Position numbers and translations under genes: made by a program. Source: Antilocapra americana (taxonomy: Eukaryota; Chordata; Mammalia; Artiodactyla; Antilocapridae). From it: a DNA stretch of 64,000 nucleotides. The DNA is taken from assembly GCA_007570785.1 (NCBI GenBank), contig ML664173.1, positions 15,070,658 to 15,134,657 on the forward strand, in the 5' to 3' direction. Positions 15,129 to 27,789 of this stretch are shown here, one piece after another. The notes beneath the pieces are model-generated. The model did no database searches. It saw only the letters and a program-made list of their open reading frames with translations, and was not told the DNA's origin. The stretch's first letter is position 1. Each line of letters starts with the position of its first letter.

Positions 15129-15624
15129 TTACTAAAGAAGGAAAACAATTACATTGCCACTGGTTCTGTCTCTTTAGGGAAGATTATGGTTTTCTTTGCT
15201 GAGCCTCAAAGTAAAATGGTCTAGTGATCTCATCCCGAACTGATTATCTTCAGTAATGTCTATTTAAAACACACGTGACCCAAGATTACTAGAGGCTGCA
15301 GAGCTGGAGATGCTGTAGACTATTGTTGAATGTAATGACACAGTCAAACAGCTTCTGAGGATTAAAAAGCAGCAGATGAATGCCAAGATACACAGTGGTT
15401 AAGACACAAGGACTTAGGCACATGGAAACTATTGTGCACAGCAATGCACCCTCCCAGGACTAATAGCCTATCATAATGTACTATTGTAAGGGTTTTATAG
15501 TCCCCTATACTTTTAGGTAAAACAAGCCAAAGCCTTGAAAATTCACATTTTGGGGGTTCAATTTAATCCAAATTTTTACAAAGTTGTTTTCCAAATTATT
15601 CTGAGAAAGAGCATCCATTTTTAA

Positions 15625-15678
15625 AATATACATATATATATACATATATATATATACATATATATATACACACACACT
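15625..15678. repeat. (AT/CATA)n microsatellite
   Basis: Alternating purine-pyrimidine run of atatacatatata type that ends in acacacacac. Likely polymorphic in length. Confidence 0.95.
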
Positions 15679-16257
15679 CAGTTTCAGCTGGAGGCAAGAG
15701 ATAAGAGTCACTCAGTTCAGTGGTTTCTGACTTCCAACACACACCCAACAGCCAAAGCACTTGCACGTCTGTAGTAAACTCTATAATAAATATCAGTACT
15801 GCTCTCATTTCATATCTGAATGACTGAGGCTTAGAATGACACCAAATTTTACCAATTGTTGGTTGGTTGTTAATATTGTGGGTGAAATACCTTTGGAATA
15901 ATATGCAAAACATAGTGCAATGAGATCCTGGAAAAACAGTGAGCATAACCTTGAGGTCTTTTCCCCATTCAAGAAGTCCAGTCTAGACTAGATATTCAGT
16001 GTTGATCCTCACATTCCACGTGACTCCTCCCCCAACTACCAAAGAACAAGAATGTCAGAACATGAAGATTGCTTTGTGTGGCTACGGGCGTCTACCCAGG
16101 TCATCTTTTCCTAATTCTGTGACAAGCACAATAAATGACATTTAGCAGAAATATAATTATGATGATGGACATTCACAGCTGGCTTAAAATATTTAAAGTG
16201 AATGACCAACAAGGACCTACTATAGGACATGAAACTCTGCTCAAAATTAGGTGACAG

Positions 16258-16378
16258 CCTGGGTGGGAGGGGAGTTTGGGGGAGAATAAGTTCCTTCGCT
16301 GTTCACCTGCAACTATCACAGTGCTGTCGAACAGCTATACCCCAATACAAAATTAAAAGTTAAAAAAAGAAAGAAAGA
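16258..16378 (+). repeat. Artiodactyl L1 3' tail
   Basis: The end pattern ttcacctgcaactatcacag...cagctataccccaatacaaa attaaaagttaaaaaaaga is typical of artiodactyl L1 3' UTRs, closing in an A-rich tail. Only the last 120 bp are present. Confidence 0.65.
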
Positions 16379-17194
16379 AGTCCAGTTTATGGCAGGACAC
16401 AACCCGTTCCTGAAAAGGGTACAGGAGACAAGCTAAATGAGGATGAGTAGAGGAGAAGCTCATGATGCACACACATGAGGGAAGCTCAGACATGTCAAAT
16501 GACAAAAGGGAAACCCTCAGCACTTTATGCACCTGAGCAGAAGCGTCTAGACTTCACCGTCTTCTAATTCTAGATAATATACTCAGCTTTTATCCCTATA
16601 CATCAAAATCTGAGAGCACAAGTGTCTCAAAACACTACAGAAAACTTTTCCAGGAAAATCTGATTAGAGTTAGTAGTTTGGGCCCAGACACTTGGTTCAG
16701 CCCTTTATCTAAAACCGAGAAATGTTTTCGTTTTTCTCCCCCTCAATTTTCAAGGAACCAGAGAGCAGAACTAGGGTGCTCCGGTGGCTGTCAGTGTTCC
16801 CAGGATTTAAACTCAGAAATCTTAGTGAGGAATATGGCCGGGCTCATGAATGCTGTCAGCGCCACCTAGAGGTAAAGGCGAGACTCGGCTCAAGCAGCCA
16901 GAAGCCACTTAACTGCTCCCACCCTCTGACTCTAGTGACAGGATGTTATCAAAAATGTCTGAGTCTAAGAAGTAATTAAAATATGATTCAAAAAGAACAG
17001 TTATCAGAATACAATAATATGTGTCAAAGCACCAATAATTAAATAGATAGCCTTCTTTTATTCATGGTATTTCTCATCTTTGAAGTACATTCACAGAAAC
17101 ACATACAGGCCATGCTTTTTACAGAGGCAAACCACGTCCTAAAGTACTCCGCTATATAAGGAACTTCAGAGCAAGCTACTTGGAAAAAAAAAAA

Positions 17195-17225
17195 TTTATA
17201 TATATATATATACATATATATATAT
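17195..17225. repeat. (TA)n microsatellite
   Basis: A ta/tatatacata run directly after an A-run; simple low-complexity DNA. Confidence 0.95.
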
Positions 17226-17423
17226 TAGTTTTGTAGGAGAAAAGAACACAAGCACACCAAAGTTATACCCTTATTTTAAACAATTTAAGGGGTCTAAAAT
17301 AACAGCTGTCACTTGTAAAATTCTATGGATGCAGGAAGTGAGACTTCAAATTAAGCTGAACTTTATTTTGTAAGTCACACCACCTTAAAACCTACAAGGT
17401 ACCTCAAGAAAAACAGAAATATA

Positions 17424-17425
<2 letters not shown>

Positions 17426-17454
<29 letters not shown>
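17426..17454. repeat. (GT)n microsatellite
   Basis: About 14 uninterrupted GT units. The short cysteine/valine-rich frame over it is an artefact. Confidence 0.97.
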
Positions 17455-17459
<5 letters not shown>

Positions 17460-17544
17460 CCCTAAAAATATATTAAAGGCTTGTAAGTTAAAAAAAAAAA
17501 AAGTGGCTAATTCCCCTCTCTTAAATACAAGAGGTCATGAAACA

Positions 17545-17735
17545 GCTCAGGCCTTCAGCTCTGGAGTCAGATCCAGGGGTTTAAATTCTCTCTCCACTAT
17601 CAACCAGCTGGAGACGTCAGGGAAGTGACTTCAAGTTTCCTTAACTCTCTAAGCCTCAGTTCCTTCATCTGCAAAATTACTTCGACTTTAAAGTTGTTGT
17701 GAGCATTACAATAAATGTCTGGTATATAACAGCTA
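17545..17735 (+). repeat. MIR SINE fragment
   Basis: It shows cagctctggagtcagatcca, then ggaagtgacttcaagtttcc, then ctaagcctcagttccttcat and gttgtgagcattacaataaa, which is the full MIR order. Confidence 0.75.
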
Positions 17736-18067
17736 TGTACATGGGGGATTTTTTTTTCCTTTCTAGACCACTCGTGAAGCACAGTGGCCTGAGAATCTTC
17801 CTACCTTATTACCACTGCATGAAAGCACGGTGTGATCCTGGATCCCGGCTGGGAAAGGTAAGTATGTACATATACAGGCTTACTCATGTGCGTGGATATG
17901 CAGGCAAGACTGTGGATGCAAGTAAGACTGATTTCTGTAATCTGAAGCTCATCTGGGGACATTCCTATTTCGCTGAGTTGAATACAACAGGAACGACGAC
18001 CTGACCTAAATACACTCCTCTGTGGGTCAACTCACATTGACAACGCCCTACACCCAAGGGTCTCTTA

Positions 18068-18691
<624 letters not shown>

Positions 18692-19859
18692 CTAACTTAC
18701 AGTAAAGAAGCAAAGTTCTTAACCTTTGAGAAATGACAATGTAGAAAACTAAAACTCTAAGGAAACTCTCCCTCTAAGCTATCCGTATATTAACTGGCCA
18801 TCCAGTTACAGGGAGGGGCAGGATTTACACAGCAACCTCTCACATAATAAACAGAACCGAAACAGCTTTAAAGATTTTTATACATGATATTAAATATTTA
18901 ACATAACAAGAAAATAAAAGTTACTTAAATAAACAAAAACTTGCCTTCACTCAGATGTAAATAAAGCACGTTGGATATTTTAAAATACCACCATTATTCT
19001 TACAGGAAGGCTTTCATCAAGTTGCTCAGAGAAATTACAGATCTTTGTACAAAGGATTCTGGCATTTTCCCCACGAAATGGGATGGATGTTTCGTTGATT
19101 CACTTAATGGTGCTTGCTGCGCCACTGTAGGTAAGGACTGAACTAGATCTCTTTTTTCAATGAAAAAGAATTGTCTATACAATAAATGAGTACTGATGGG
19201 CGCTGCATAAGGCACTGGGGATACAGTGATGAAGAAAACAGATGCCATCCGTGCCCTCACAGAGCCCAAGCCCTGCTCCCAAAGAGTCTGATGTGTGGGG
19301 AGAGAGACAGCAAAATACAGAATTTAAGAGAACACAAAGCAGCAGGTCTACAGTGTGAGACGAGGCTGCCCAGTGGGAACGCAGACCTGCTGGGAGTACC
19401 AAGGCCGGTTCAGGATGAGTGGGCTCAGAAGGGAGTGTCGAAAGCTAGCACGCACACGGTGGGAAGGGAAGGAGGCCGGTGTGGAAAGACAAAGCCCAGG
19501 GAGAAAGGAGAGCGGGCAGGCTCAGTGACCTGGGGCTCAAAGACTCAATTGGGAAATAATGAAAAATATGGTTAGATAATTAGAAAGGAAGACCCCACTG
19601 GCAAAGAGATTTAAACCCCTGGTAAGAGGGATGTAGACTGAACATAGTGGGAAACAGGAAATTACTGTAGATTCTTGATTAAAGATCTGGAACAGAACAA
19701 CTCCAAGTGAGATGAAGACAGAAAACTCAGCTGTCAGTCACCACAATCCGTACAGGACAAAAGGACTCCAAAAGGAAAGTGTCTCTAATGATAACTGTGA
19801 AGATAACAGCTATAATAGCAGCAACAGACACACTATTAACATTAGCAGGAAAAAAAAAA

Positions 19860-20085
19860 TTAATAAATGTACTGAACATCTGCTATGTGCCAACATTGTT
19901 TTTATCCTTCACAAGTATTTCATTTAATCATCATCCAACACCCACGTGGTAGGCATAACACCACCCAAATATTACAGATGAGGGGCGAGTCAGAGAGGGT
20001 TAGGAAACTGCTCAAAGTCACAAAGCTAAGAAGTGATAGAGCACCATCTGAACCCAGACAGTCTGCTTCAGAAACTCAGTTCTTA
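19860..20085 (+). repeat. MIR SINE fragment
   Basis: Order seen: ctgaacatctgctatgtgcc, tcatttaatcatcatccaac, then tattacagatgagg and gaaactgctcaaagtcacaa. This is the standard MIR layout. Confidence 0.75.
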
Positions 20086-21084
20086 AGCACTATTTTCACC
20101 TTTTCTCCCAAGTTCTGACCTAAAATAACTGTCCCCCCAATTCAAAAGTTTGTCTTTATAAAAATGTATTGTTATCCTAAGTACTACAGGGGTTTTTTTT
20201 GTTTGTTTGTTTTTAAAAGGATAATTTTGTGACCCAGGGGTGAAGATGATAAGATTTCCCTCTCATTTCCCACTGCTGCCATCTCACAGCTTCACAAGCC
20301 ATTTCTATGCGTCATACGGACACTACAACATCACTACTGATTCATACTCTGGCTCTGGTCACCCACATCATTTCCTGATCAGTTTCTCACACAGACTATC
20401 TCTATTTTGAGTCAACTTAGTGTGTAAGAACTGATGCAATCACAGTACAAAGCAGCAAGCTACAGGCTGTGTTCCAAACCTGAAAGTAAACAATTGAAGC
20501 TCTTTTTCTACTAAGTAACACCTACCGGCTACAACAGACACATGACCACCCAACCTGACCACCCAGCTCTCCTTGGAATCAGAGAGGACACTGGTAATGG
20601 TCTTCACTCTATGACACTCTATCTAATGTCCATGTTCATTTCCTCTTTCCTTCCTCATTATATACATTTGTCCTTTGAGTTATGCAGAACATAATCTCTT
20701 ACACTATTCAGATAACTTGTTCAAAGGTCTACACCTCTCATTTCTATCAGCATTAGGAACTAAACTGTAAGTTCACAGAAGAAAAGAATGGTTTTGAATA
20801 CAGTTGTTTTGTTTTGTTTTTTGTATACTGTAATATACAGATAAGCAACTAATGAAATCTCTTTGATATCCTCAAGCCTTTTTGATAGTTTCATCCAAAT
20901 ATCTTCTTGATATTTTCATCCACCCCCAATTAACTCATTTTAAATGATGTAAATCCTAAGCTCAAATTGCCCTCCTAAGTATGCTAAAGCCAAGAATCTG
21001 AATTGTCGGGAAGGTTGGAAACACATCCATTTTTCTAATTCGACTTTAAAGCTCATGGTACCTGTTAAGTTATTGTAAGACAGA

Positions 21085-21250
21085 ATGGTACAGCAGTCAG
21101 GAGGGTATGCTCTGGAATCAGCCAGGCCTGAGTTAAAATCTCCACTTACTAAGGAGGGAATAGTAACGACCTCTTAGGATTCTCATAAAAAAAGACTAAG
21201 GGAGGTATTTGGGAGGTACAGTGGTAGGCACATAGTAAATGCTCAAGAAA
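21085..21250 (+). repeat. MIR SINE fragment
   Basis: ctctggaatcagccaggcct near the start and gcacatagtaaatgctcaag at the end are typical MIR landmarks; the central part is partly deleted. Confidence 0.65.
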
Positions 21251-21381
21251 TATCAGTTATTATTATTACTGCGAACTCAATAGTATCTGTGTAGTTCCAT
21301 CTACTGAGTGCCACAATTCAGTAGCATTCCTCATGGCATGCCATGTACCTCTCATATCATTCAGCGCATTCAATTATCATG

Positions 21382-21501
21382 AAGAGACACAAGAATTAGG
21401 AGACAATCCCTATTCCTACAGTAAAGAGACATAAGAATTAGGAGACAATCCCTACTCCTACAATAAAGAGACATAAGAATTAGGAGATGATCCCTACTCC
21501 T
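21382..21501. repeat. Minisatellite, 42 bp x about 2.9
   Basis: Three tandem copies with an exact 42-base period start at 21382, 21424 and 21466. Each reads aagagaca(c/t)aagaattagg agacaatccctattcctaca. Copies differ at only a few sites; the third diverges at its end. Confidence 0.95.
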
Positions 21502-22335
21502 CAGGCAGGCTGGCACCTGGCACACAGCAGGGAAGTCCTAAATATCTGTTGAACAGCAAGATATGAGAGCAGACAGAAACAAGAGAGCTGTGGAGAATTA
21601 TATTCACAAGCAGAGGGGTGAACAGTGACCTAAATACTCTCCTAACCCTAACTCTCCTGACACTTCAAAATTTCAGAGAAGATACGCGTATTGTATTTAC
21701 CATGGATAATGTGTGAGACACGGATGGCTAAACTTGACTTCCATAATCAAATTCATACCTTAATCAGAAAACACCAGATCTTTTCCCTCCTTGATTTGAA
21801 TACGCTAAATTGGGAAAATATGGCATTTAGTCACGGTTACTGAAGGAGCTGGAGCAAACACAACTCTGCTCCTTTATGCTGTGTTTCCAGAGTTTAAGAG
21901 TTCAGCACTAAGACCAGCCAAGACGCTCCCACCTGTAGGAGCTCACACTCCTCTCTTCAGTATTACATGAAAGGGATGCTTTTTCTATCCTTTATCCTCT
22001 TCTCGTAATGGCAAAAGTTGCTGTTTGCAGATATTTTCCAAAAGGTTATGACTATTATAGGGAACTTTTAATGAGAGGCCCTTCTGGCTCCAGCGGGAAG
22101 ACAGGGCAAGGTTTTTACTTGGCCCTCACACCTACCTCTGCCCCACCCCGCCACGCCTCACCCATCACACTAGTGGGGCTCGCAGACCCTCCAGCAGAGC
22201 CCTCCCTCTCCATCCCCCTCAAGTCTAAAAGGAAAGCAGGCAGCAGCCTTGGAAAGAGTTACTTCATCCAGTTGGCTAATGGGTCACATATTCCATGGGA
22301 AAGGATCCAGGTATGGAACAGAGGAGATGGTGAGG

Positions 22336-22373
<38 letters not shown>

Positions 22374-22446
22374 TATGTGTGTGTGTGTGTGTAGGGAGGG
22401 AGAGGAGTGTATTAACTGTATGGTTTGTAGGTCTGGGTAAGATGTG

Positions 22447-22478
<32 letters not shown>
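22336..22478. repeat. Compound (GT)n microsatellite next to assembly gap
   Basis: Two long GT runs (about 22336-22371 and 22375-22392), a unique spacer with ggagggagagg, then a third GT run (22450-22478) that ends directly in the gap. Translated frames with runs of Cys and Val over it are not genes. Confidence 0.95.
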
Positions 22479-22488
22479 NNNNNNNNNN
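22479..22488. other. Assembly gap (10 N)
   Basis: Ten undefined bases immediately after a GT run. The real length is unknown; ten is probably a placeholder for unresolved microsatellite. Confidence 0.98.
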
Positions 22489-23904
22489 TTCCAGATCTGG
22501 AGAAAAATTGGGACTATTTTCCCACTACATTCACATGCTGCCAGCTCCCCTGGTGCTTGCTGGCATCTCCCCAGGCTTCTGTCTGGCACCTCCACCAAAG
22601 ACCTCAAAGCATCAGACTCATTCCAAAGCTTCACTGAGGAGGAGGGGGCAGGCAAAGGGTCCCGCCAAGTACTTTGATCTCTGCAGGGGGTCTCCAGGGA
22701 GTCAGCCTAGGGAGAGGTGGGAGGCAGGAGGAGAGTCTGCCAAAGGCATTCTCTAAAGACTTGTCACCCCCTTTATGAGACAGGGAAGAGTCAGGGTGCG
22801 GGGTTCTCAGCCCCACCAAGCAAAGTTTAACTTTTCGATTCTTTATGACGTTGATTTTAAAATAACAAATCACCAGGGCAAAAGAGCATTCCAAGAGAAA
22901 AAAGTCCCAGATGAGCTGGGAATAGATCCTATTCTTTTTGACTCATGTCTAAGAAAATAAAGAGCTAGCTTGTACCACAGCTGACTTTCAATAGCAATTT
23001 CCCTTGGCAGCTCAAAGCCAAACCCAAACGAGGGCCGTCTATGAGATTCAAACAACACTGGAGCTCCTGGCACGGAGCTGGAGGAAAAGCTGTTGGACAG
23101 GAGCCTTCACACCAAGGTCAGAACAGAAACAAGAAAAGAGAGCTCTGCGGCGTATGACCAGGGCCTTCTGTCCACAAGAGACCCTGGACAGAAGGTCTCT
23201 GGAGTGACCCAGGGGCAAGGAGCAGGCATCAGAACCACTGTATTTCTGCAGCATAGAAGGTCTGGCTATCAGTGCCTACTGTACAGTTTTCAGTCCAGAC
23301 TGACTTTGAGGATTTTCCCATGTGAAAGACCCCTCAGAAAATCAGTTTCTGCGCGTATAGAAAATAGCTCAGATTGTGTGCAGAGAAAGAGACATGGGAA
23401 ATTTGAGACGGCTTACCAACTATACACACAACATCCATCTCGTGCTCTCCTCCCTTCCAAGGCCCCATTGGAAGGACAGAGAAGATATTTTTAAAAGAAT
23501 GAAATGATAAATAACAAGGCTAGAAAACAGTTAAAGGAATCAACAAAAGACCAAAGGTTTAAGGAAATCCTGAAAGACAGAAAGCAGACGGGAACAGGTT
23601 GAGAAAACAGAGCAGAGGAAGACCCAGCCCCACATTATCACAGAGGGGAGAGTAATCTTCCCAAGAAGGCCTCTGAGACGTTCCAAGCTGGCAGTGAACT
23701 CACATATGGAGAGCAGGAGGGAGCCAAGGGACAAGAATCGGATAATGAATTAACAAACGGTGTTCAAAACACTGCGGTCAACAGGCCTTCAACAACCACA
23801 GCTTAGCCCTCAGAATAAAACCTCACGGGAGGATGTCTGGGTGGGTGGGCGCAGGGATCTGAAAGAGGGGGGACTCTGCAGCCCCATGGCAGCCCAAAAA
23901 AGGG

Positions 23905-24480
23905 AGAACAGGGGAAGGGCAGCACGGCCCCAGAGGGAAATCGCCAAACTCTCTGTTGTAGCCACGCGTTCCAGGAAACTCACTCAGCAGGACAATGCAG
24001 ATAGCGGAGTGCAGATTATTACACTGACGGGCCCTAGGCAGAATCTCCTCTTAGCCAAAGACCCCGACCCCTTATAAACCCTAAATGTACTTGCTCAAAC
24101 CTGCCTCACCAAGTTCTCTGAAACTAGTCTGAACAAAGGAAAGAAAGATACAATCAAAGCTAACCTGTGATTAGTATGCCTTAAGCCTAGATAGTTAACA
24201 GTGGACTATTATCAATAGGTCTGTGGTCATAGCCCAACAAACATAACAGAATTTATGATTCTATTCAGGTACACAGATAATTAGGGCATTCTTTTAGGAG
24301 ATGGAGAGTCTAGGTATGAGCCCTGGGGCTCTTCCATCGGGGGTCTGGTTTTCCAGGTGGTATGTCATTTTCATAGATACTGGGCATATAGCTCAAAGAC
24401 CACAGTCCGGCCCAAGATGGAGTCCTGCTTTCAAGATGCAGCCTGTTCTGTTTCCTCCTTCACTTCCTTTAAATCCACAA
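23905..24480 (-). repeat. Ruminant endogenous-retrovirus solo LTR (candidate)
   Basis: Read on the minus strand it has LTR order. The U3-like part includes gactccatcttggg near 24420. A TATA box (GGTTTATAAGGGG) lies at about 24071-24080. An AATAAT poly(A)-like signal lies at 24015-24020, in the position of R. A U5-like part follows, with gtgagtttcctggaacgcg. I recall this as a ruminant LTR family but cannot name it. No internal retroviral region was seen beside it. The exact ends (TG...CA) and target-site duplication were not resolved. Confidence 0.55.
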
Positions 24481-25977
24481 TCAGGCCAGTACTGTGTTGG
24501 TAAGGGAGAGAGAAGAGGCAACGATCCTCACCCACATCAACCTAAGGTGTGGACTGACAGTCAACACGCCTTGCCCTTGGTACAACGCTCAGCCCGCCCT
24601 CCTGTCCAGGGAATCGGTCCTACACAACAGCAGGGGAAACACAGGCCGGCTGTCAATTTCAATCAGTCTAGTCTTCTGTTCATTAGTATCACTCAACACT
24701 GAAGGTCACTAAAATTGAGAAAACCCAAAGAAAAAAAAAAGTCCAAGAAAAGTCATGGAACAAAAGCGACCTTTAAAAAGCTTTCAATTCGTATGGTCAG
24801 AAAGACCAGCTGGCAATAACAAGATGTTATCCAGAAAAAAAAAAAAAAGGCAAATTGGAAAAAAAGAGTTTTTTTACATTATGAGAGCCAATATAGAAAT
24901 ACAGAAGATGGAATGAATGATAAAATGGATAGCACTCAAACTGGTAATCCAGAAGATAATGATGGGAAAAGACAGAGAATTTAAAATGAGAAAAAAAGTT
25001 GACATGAAGACCCAGAATGCTTCAAAAAGGAGTTTCAGAAGCAGAAACAAAACAAAAAAAATGAATGATTTTCCCGAACTAAAGAAAAACACTAGTTTCT
25101 AAACTGAAAGGACTGACCAAACGTCCAGGAGGAAGAATGAACAAAGACCCAGATTGAAATACTGATTAAATTTCAGAATTCCCATCTGTAAAATTCCTAT
25201 AAGTTTACATTTTTTACTCAACTTATAAAGCAGAGAAACTGAATCACAGTTATTGAAGCGAATGTAAACATGATAAACTTTTAAAATATAAAAACAATAA
25301 AAAAGTAATTGAACTTAGAGATGGAATGTAGAAGGGAGGGTAGGAGGTGGTATGAGTGCAGTGCATATCAAACTGAGAATTAAGAAACAAAGTGTAAAGT
25401 TGAGAAAAGGTAAAACACAGATCAGCTGCCTTAAGTTACTAACTACTGTTCAAAGTCTAAGGAGTGAGACAGGGGTTAAGACTTTATTTTATTTACTCTG
25501 TATATCTATTCAATTGGAAAACAACTTTTAATGAGGATCTGGCAAAGAATCAAGATACTGATGACTTCTGAAAAAAGAAGCAGATGAGGAGGAAGAAGTG
25601 GGGCTGGGAGGAGCAGCAAGGATGCCATGCTGAATTAAATTACGGTTAATTTGCTTGCTGATCTTGAGGGCAGGAACCCACAGTTCTCCTCACAATAGGA
25701 ATTAAATGTATGTGCTACCAGCTGATGCTTAGTGTGGAGGAATGTGCAAGACAGAATGCTGAAAGCAGCAAAAGTACTTCTTTTCTGTTGACACCAAAGG
25801 CTGCCCTCCCCCTAAATTCAATCAAGTGACATCAGCCATAGAGTAACTGCTGGCATGGGAGGAGGTTACTGCCAGGAAGGTGAGCAGCAGACTCAAGCCC
25901 TCCCTCAAAGCACACTTCTGAATGCACACGTAGCTGACACAAAGGGAAGAACACACAGTCAAGAATGCCACCCATTA

Positions 25978-26073
<96 letters not shown>

Positions 26074-27099
26074 TCACAATATTGGAAGGCAAAAAAAGGG
26101 GGAGAAAGAAAAGACATGAGTTTATTATCTCAAATTTCAACATGGTTATCTACTCAGGTACCCAAAGAATTTTCCAAATTTCTAAGTGAAGGACAGCAGC
26201 TAAAATAACCTGTATTTTTGGACTAGCCTTAAAAATGAGAAGAGAGGGAGAGAAGGGAAAGAGATAAGGAGAAAAGAGGAGACAGCAAAATGACATAATA
26301 TATTTCTCCCATCATTTCCCCTCTTGAATGAGAGGATGAACACAAAATAAGGCACATATTCAGATGTTAGTCTATTACTGTCACAAACCACTTTCATGAA
26401 TCTTTCAGATCCTCACCAGCACTATCTAAGGGACCTCCAGAGGCTCACACTGCAGACAGTGACATTGTGAGTCAAGAGCTAGATCCCCTAACATGGGTGC
26501 TTTCCTTAAGCAATGTTCTCTGAGCTTTTAAGGAAAAAAAATCACCTTAAATCAATCAATCTGAGTGGAAAGGTAGGAAAACAATTGGCAAGTAGTTAAA
26601 AGGTGCCCTTTACTTTCGTTCCTTTCCCAGATTCAGGTTTACACCTTTGGATCACAGGAAGGGAAGCCACACAACCAAGGAGTCCAGAGGCTTGCAGATG
26701 GCTCTGGCTGCCACTTAGGGGAGGTCAGGGGAATGAGAGAGAAGCAGGGACAGAGGACCCCCCGCTCCCCAATAGGAGCCAAACTCTCTTCTCAGGGTCT
26801 CCAAACAGGAACTTGGCTTTGTCAACGCCACAAACCATTTTATCAGAAGAGAAAGATTTCCTTGTCTACTCTCCCCGATCCTCCGCAGCTTTTTCCCTTA
26901 ATGCAACCTAACACAAATAGGGAAAAAATGCCATGTGCCACAGAGAATTTAAAACTCTGTGAGCAATTCCATTTCTGGAAATGTATTCTTTAGTCCTGTT
27001 CACACACTGAAATGTCCTTTGTACAAGATTATTCAGTGTTGTATTTTAATAGCAAAAGATGCCCATCAATTAATTAAACACTCTATTATTGCATCTATA

Positions 27100-27409
27100 G
27101 GAGGGGCCAGCAAATTTTTTTTTTACCAAAAAAGTCAGATAATAGTGTACGCTTTGCAGGCCATGCAATCTCTATTGCAACTACTCAACTCTGTCACTGT
27201 AGCTCAAAAGCCACCAGAAAGAATATGTAAACAAAGGGGCATGGCTGGGTCCCCCAAACTTTATGGATGGACACCAAATTTCCTATGATTTCCACATGCC
27301 ACAAAATTCTATTTGTCTTTGATTTTTTTCCCAACCACTTCAAAATGTAAAAACCATACATGGGACCAGATTGGACACAAAAGCTGTAGTTTGCAGACAC
27401 CTGTTCTAC
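27100..27409 (+). repeat. Non-autonomous DNA transposon relic (hAT-like)
   Basis: It starts ggggccagcaaattttt and ends ctgtagtttgcagacacctg, roughly inverted termini. The inner phrases ctttgcaggccatgcaatct and tgcaactactcaactctgtc are typical of a common mammalian DNA-transposon family. Family name not assigned. Confidence 0.6.
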
Positions 27410-27789
27410 ATAATGAAATACTAAGCAGACACACAAAATGAGAATGTTATTAACGAGAGGGAATGAGCTCAAAGACAGGCTGCTGAGTGAAAAGAAGTAA
27501 AGTGCAGGGCACTGGGTATCATACACTCCCCATCTGTCCACAAAAACACTCAAGCCATCTGCTAGTAAGTGCTCAGAATATCTTTAGATTGTTATGTATA
27601 AACACTATACCGATCACTTCTGGGGAGAACTAGATGACTGAGAAAGAGAGGAAAAAAAGGCTTTTCACTGATTATCATTTTGTACTTCTTTATAATTTAT
27701 GTAATTTTAGAGTCCTGTGATGGATGGCATATTTACAGTTATATGACAAATTAACCTCTATTATCACAGTAAACTGTGGAAAATTCTTA

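Noticed and set aside
22284..22655. Frames rich in Cys-Val or Thr-His around the gap
   Set aside because: Translations of the GT/CA microsatellite, running through undefined bases.
24301..24702. 133-codon frame as a possible retroviral protein
   Set aside because: It runs antisense through the U3-like part of the candidate LTR and has no retroviral domain.
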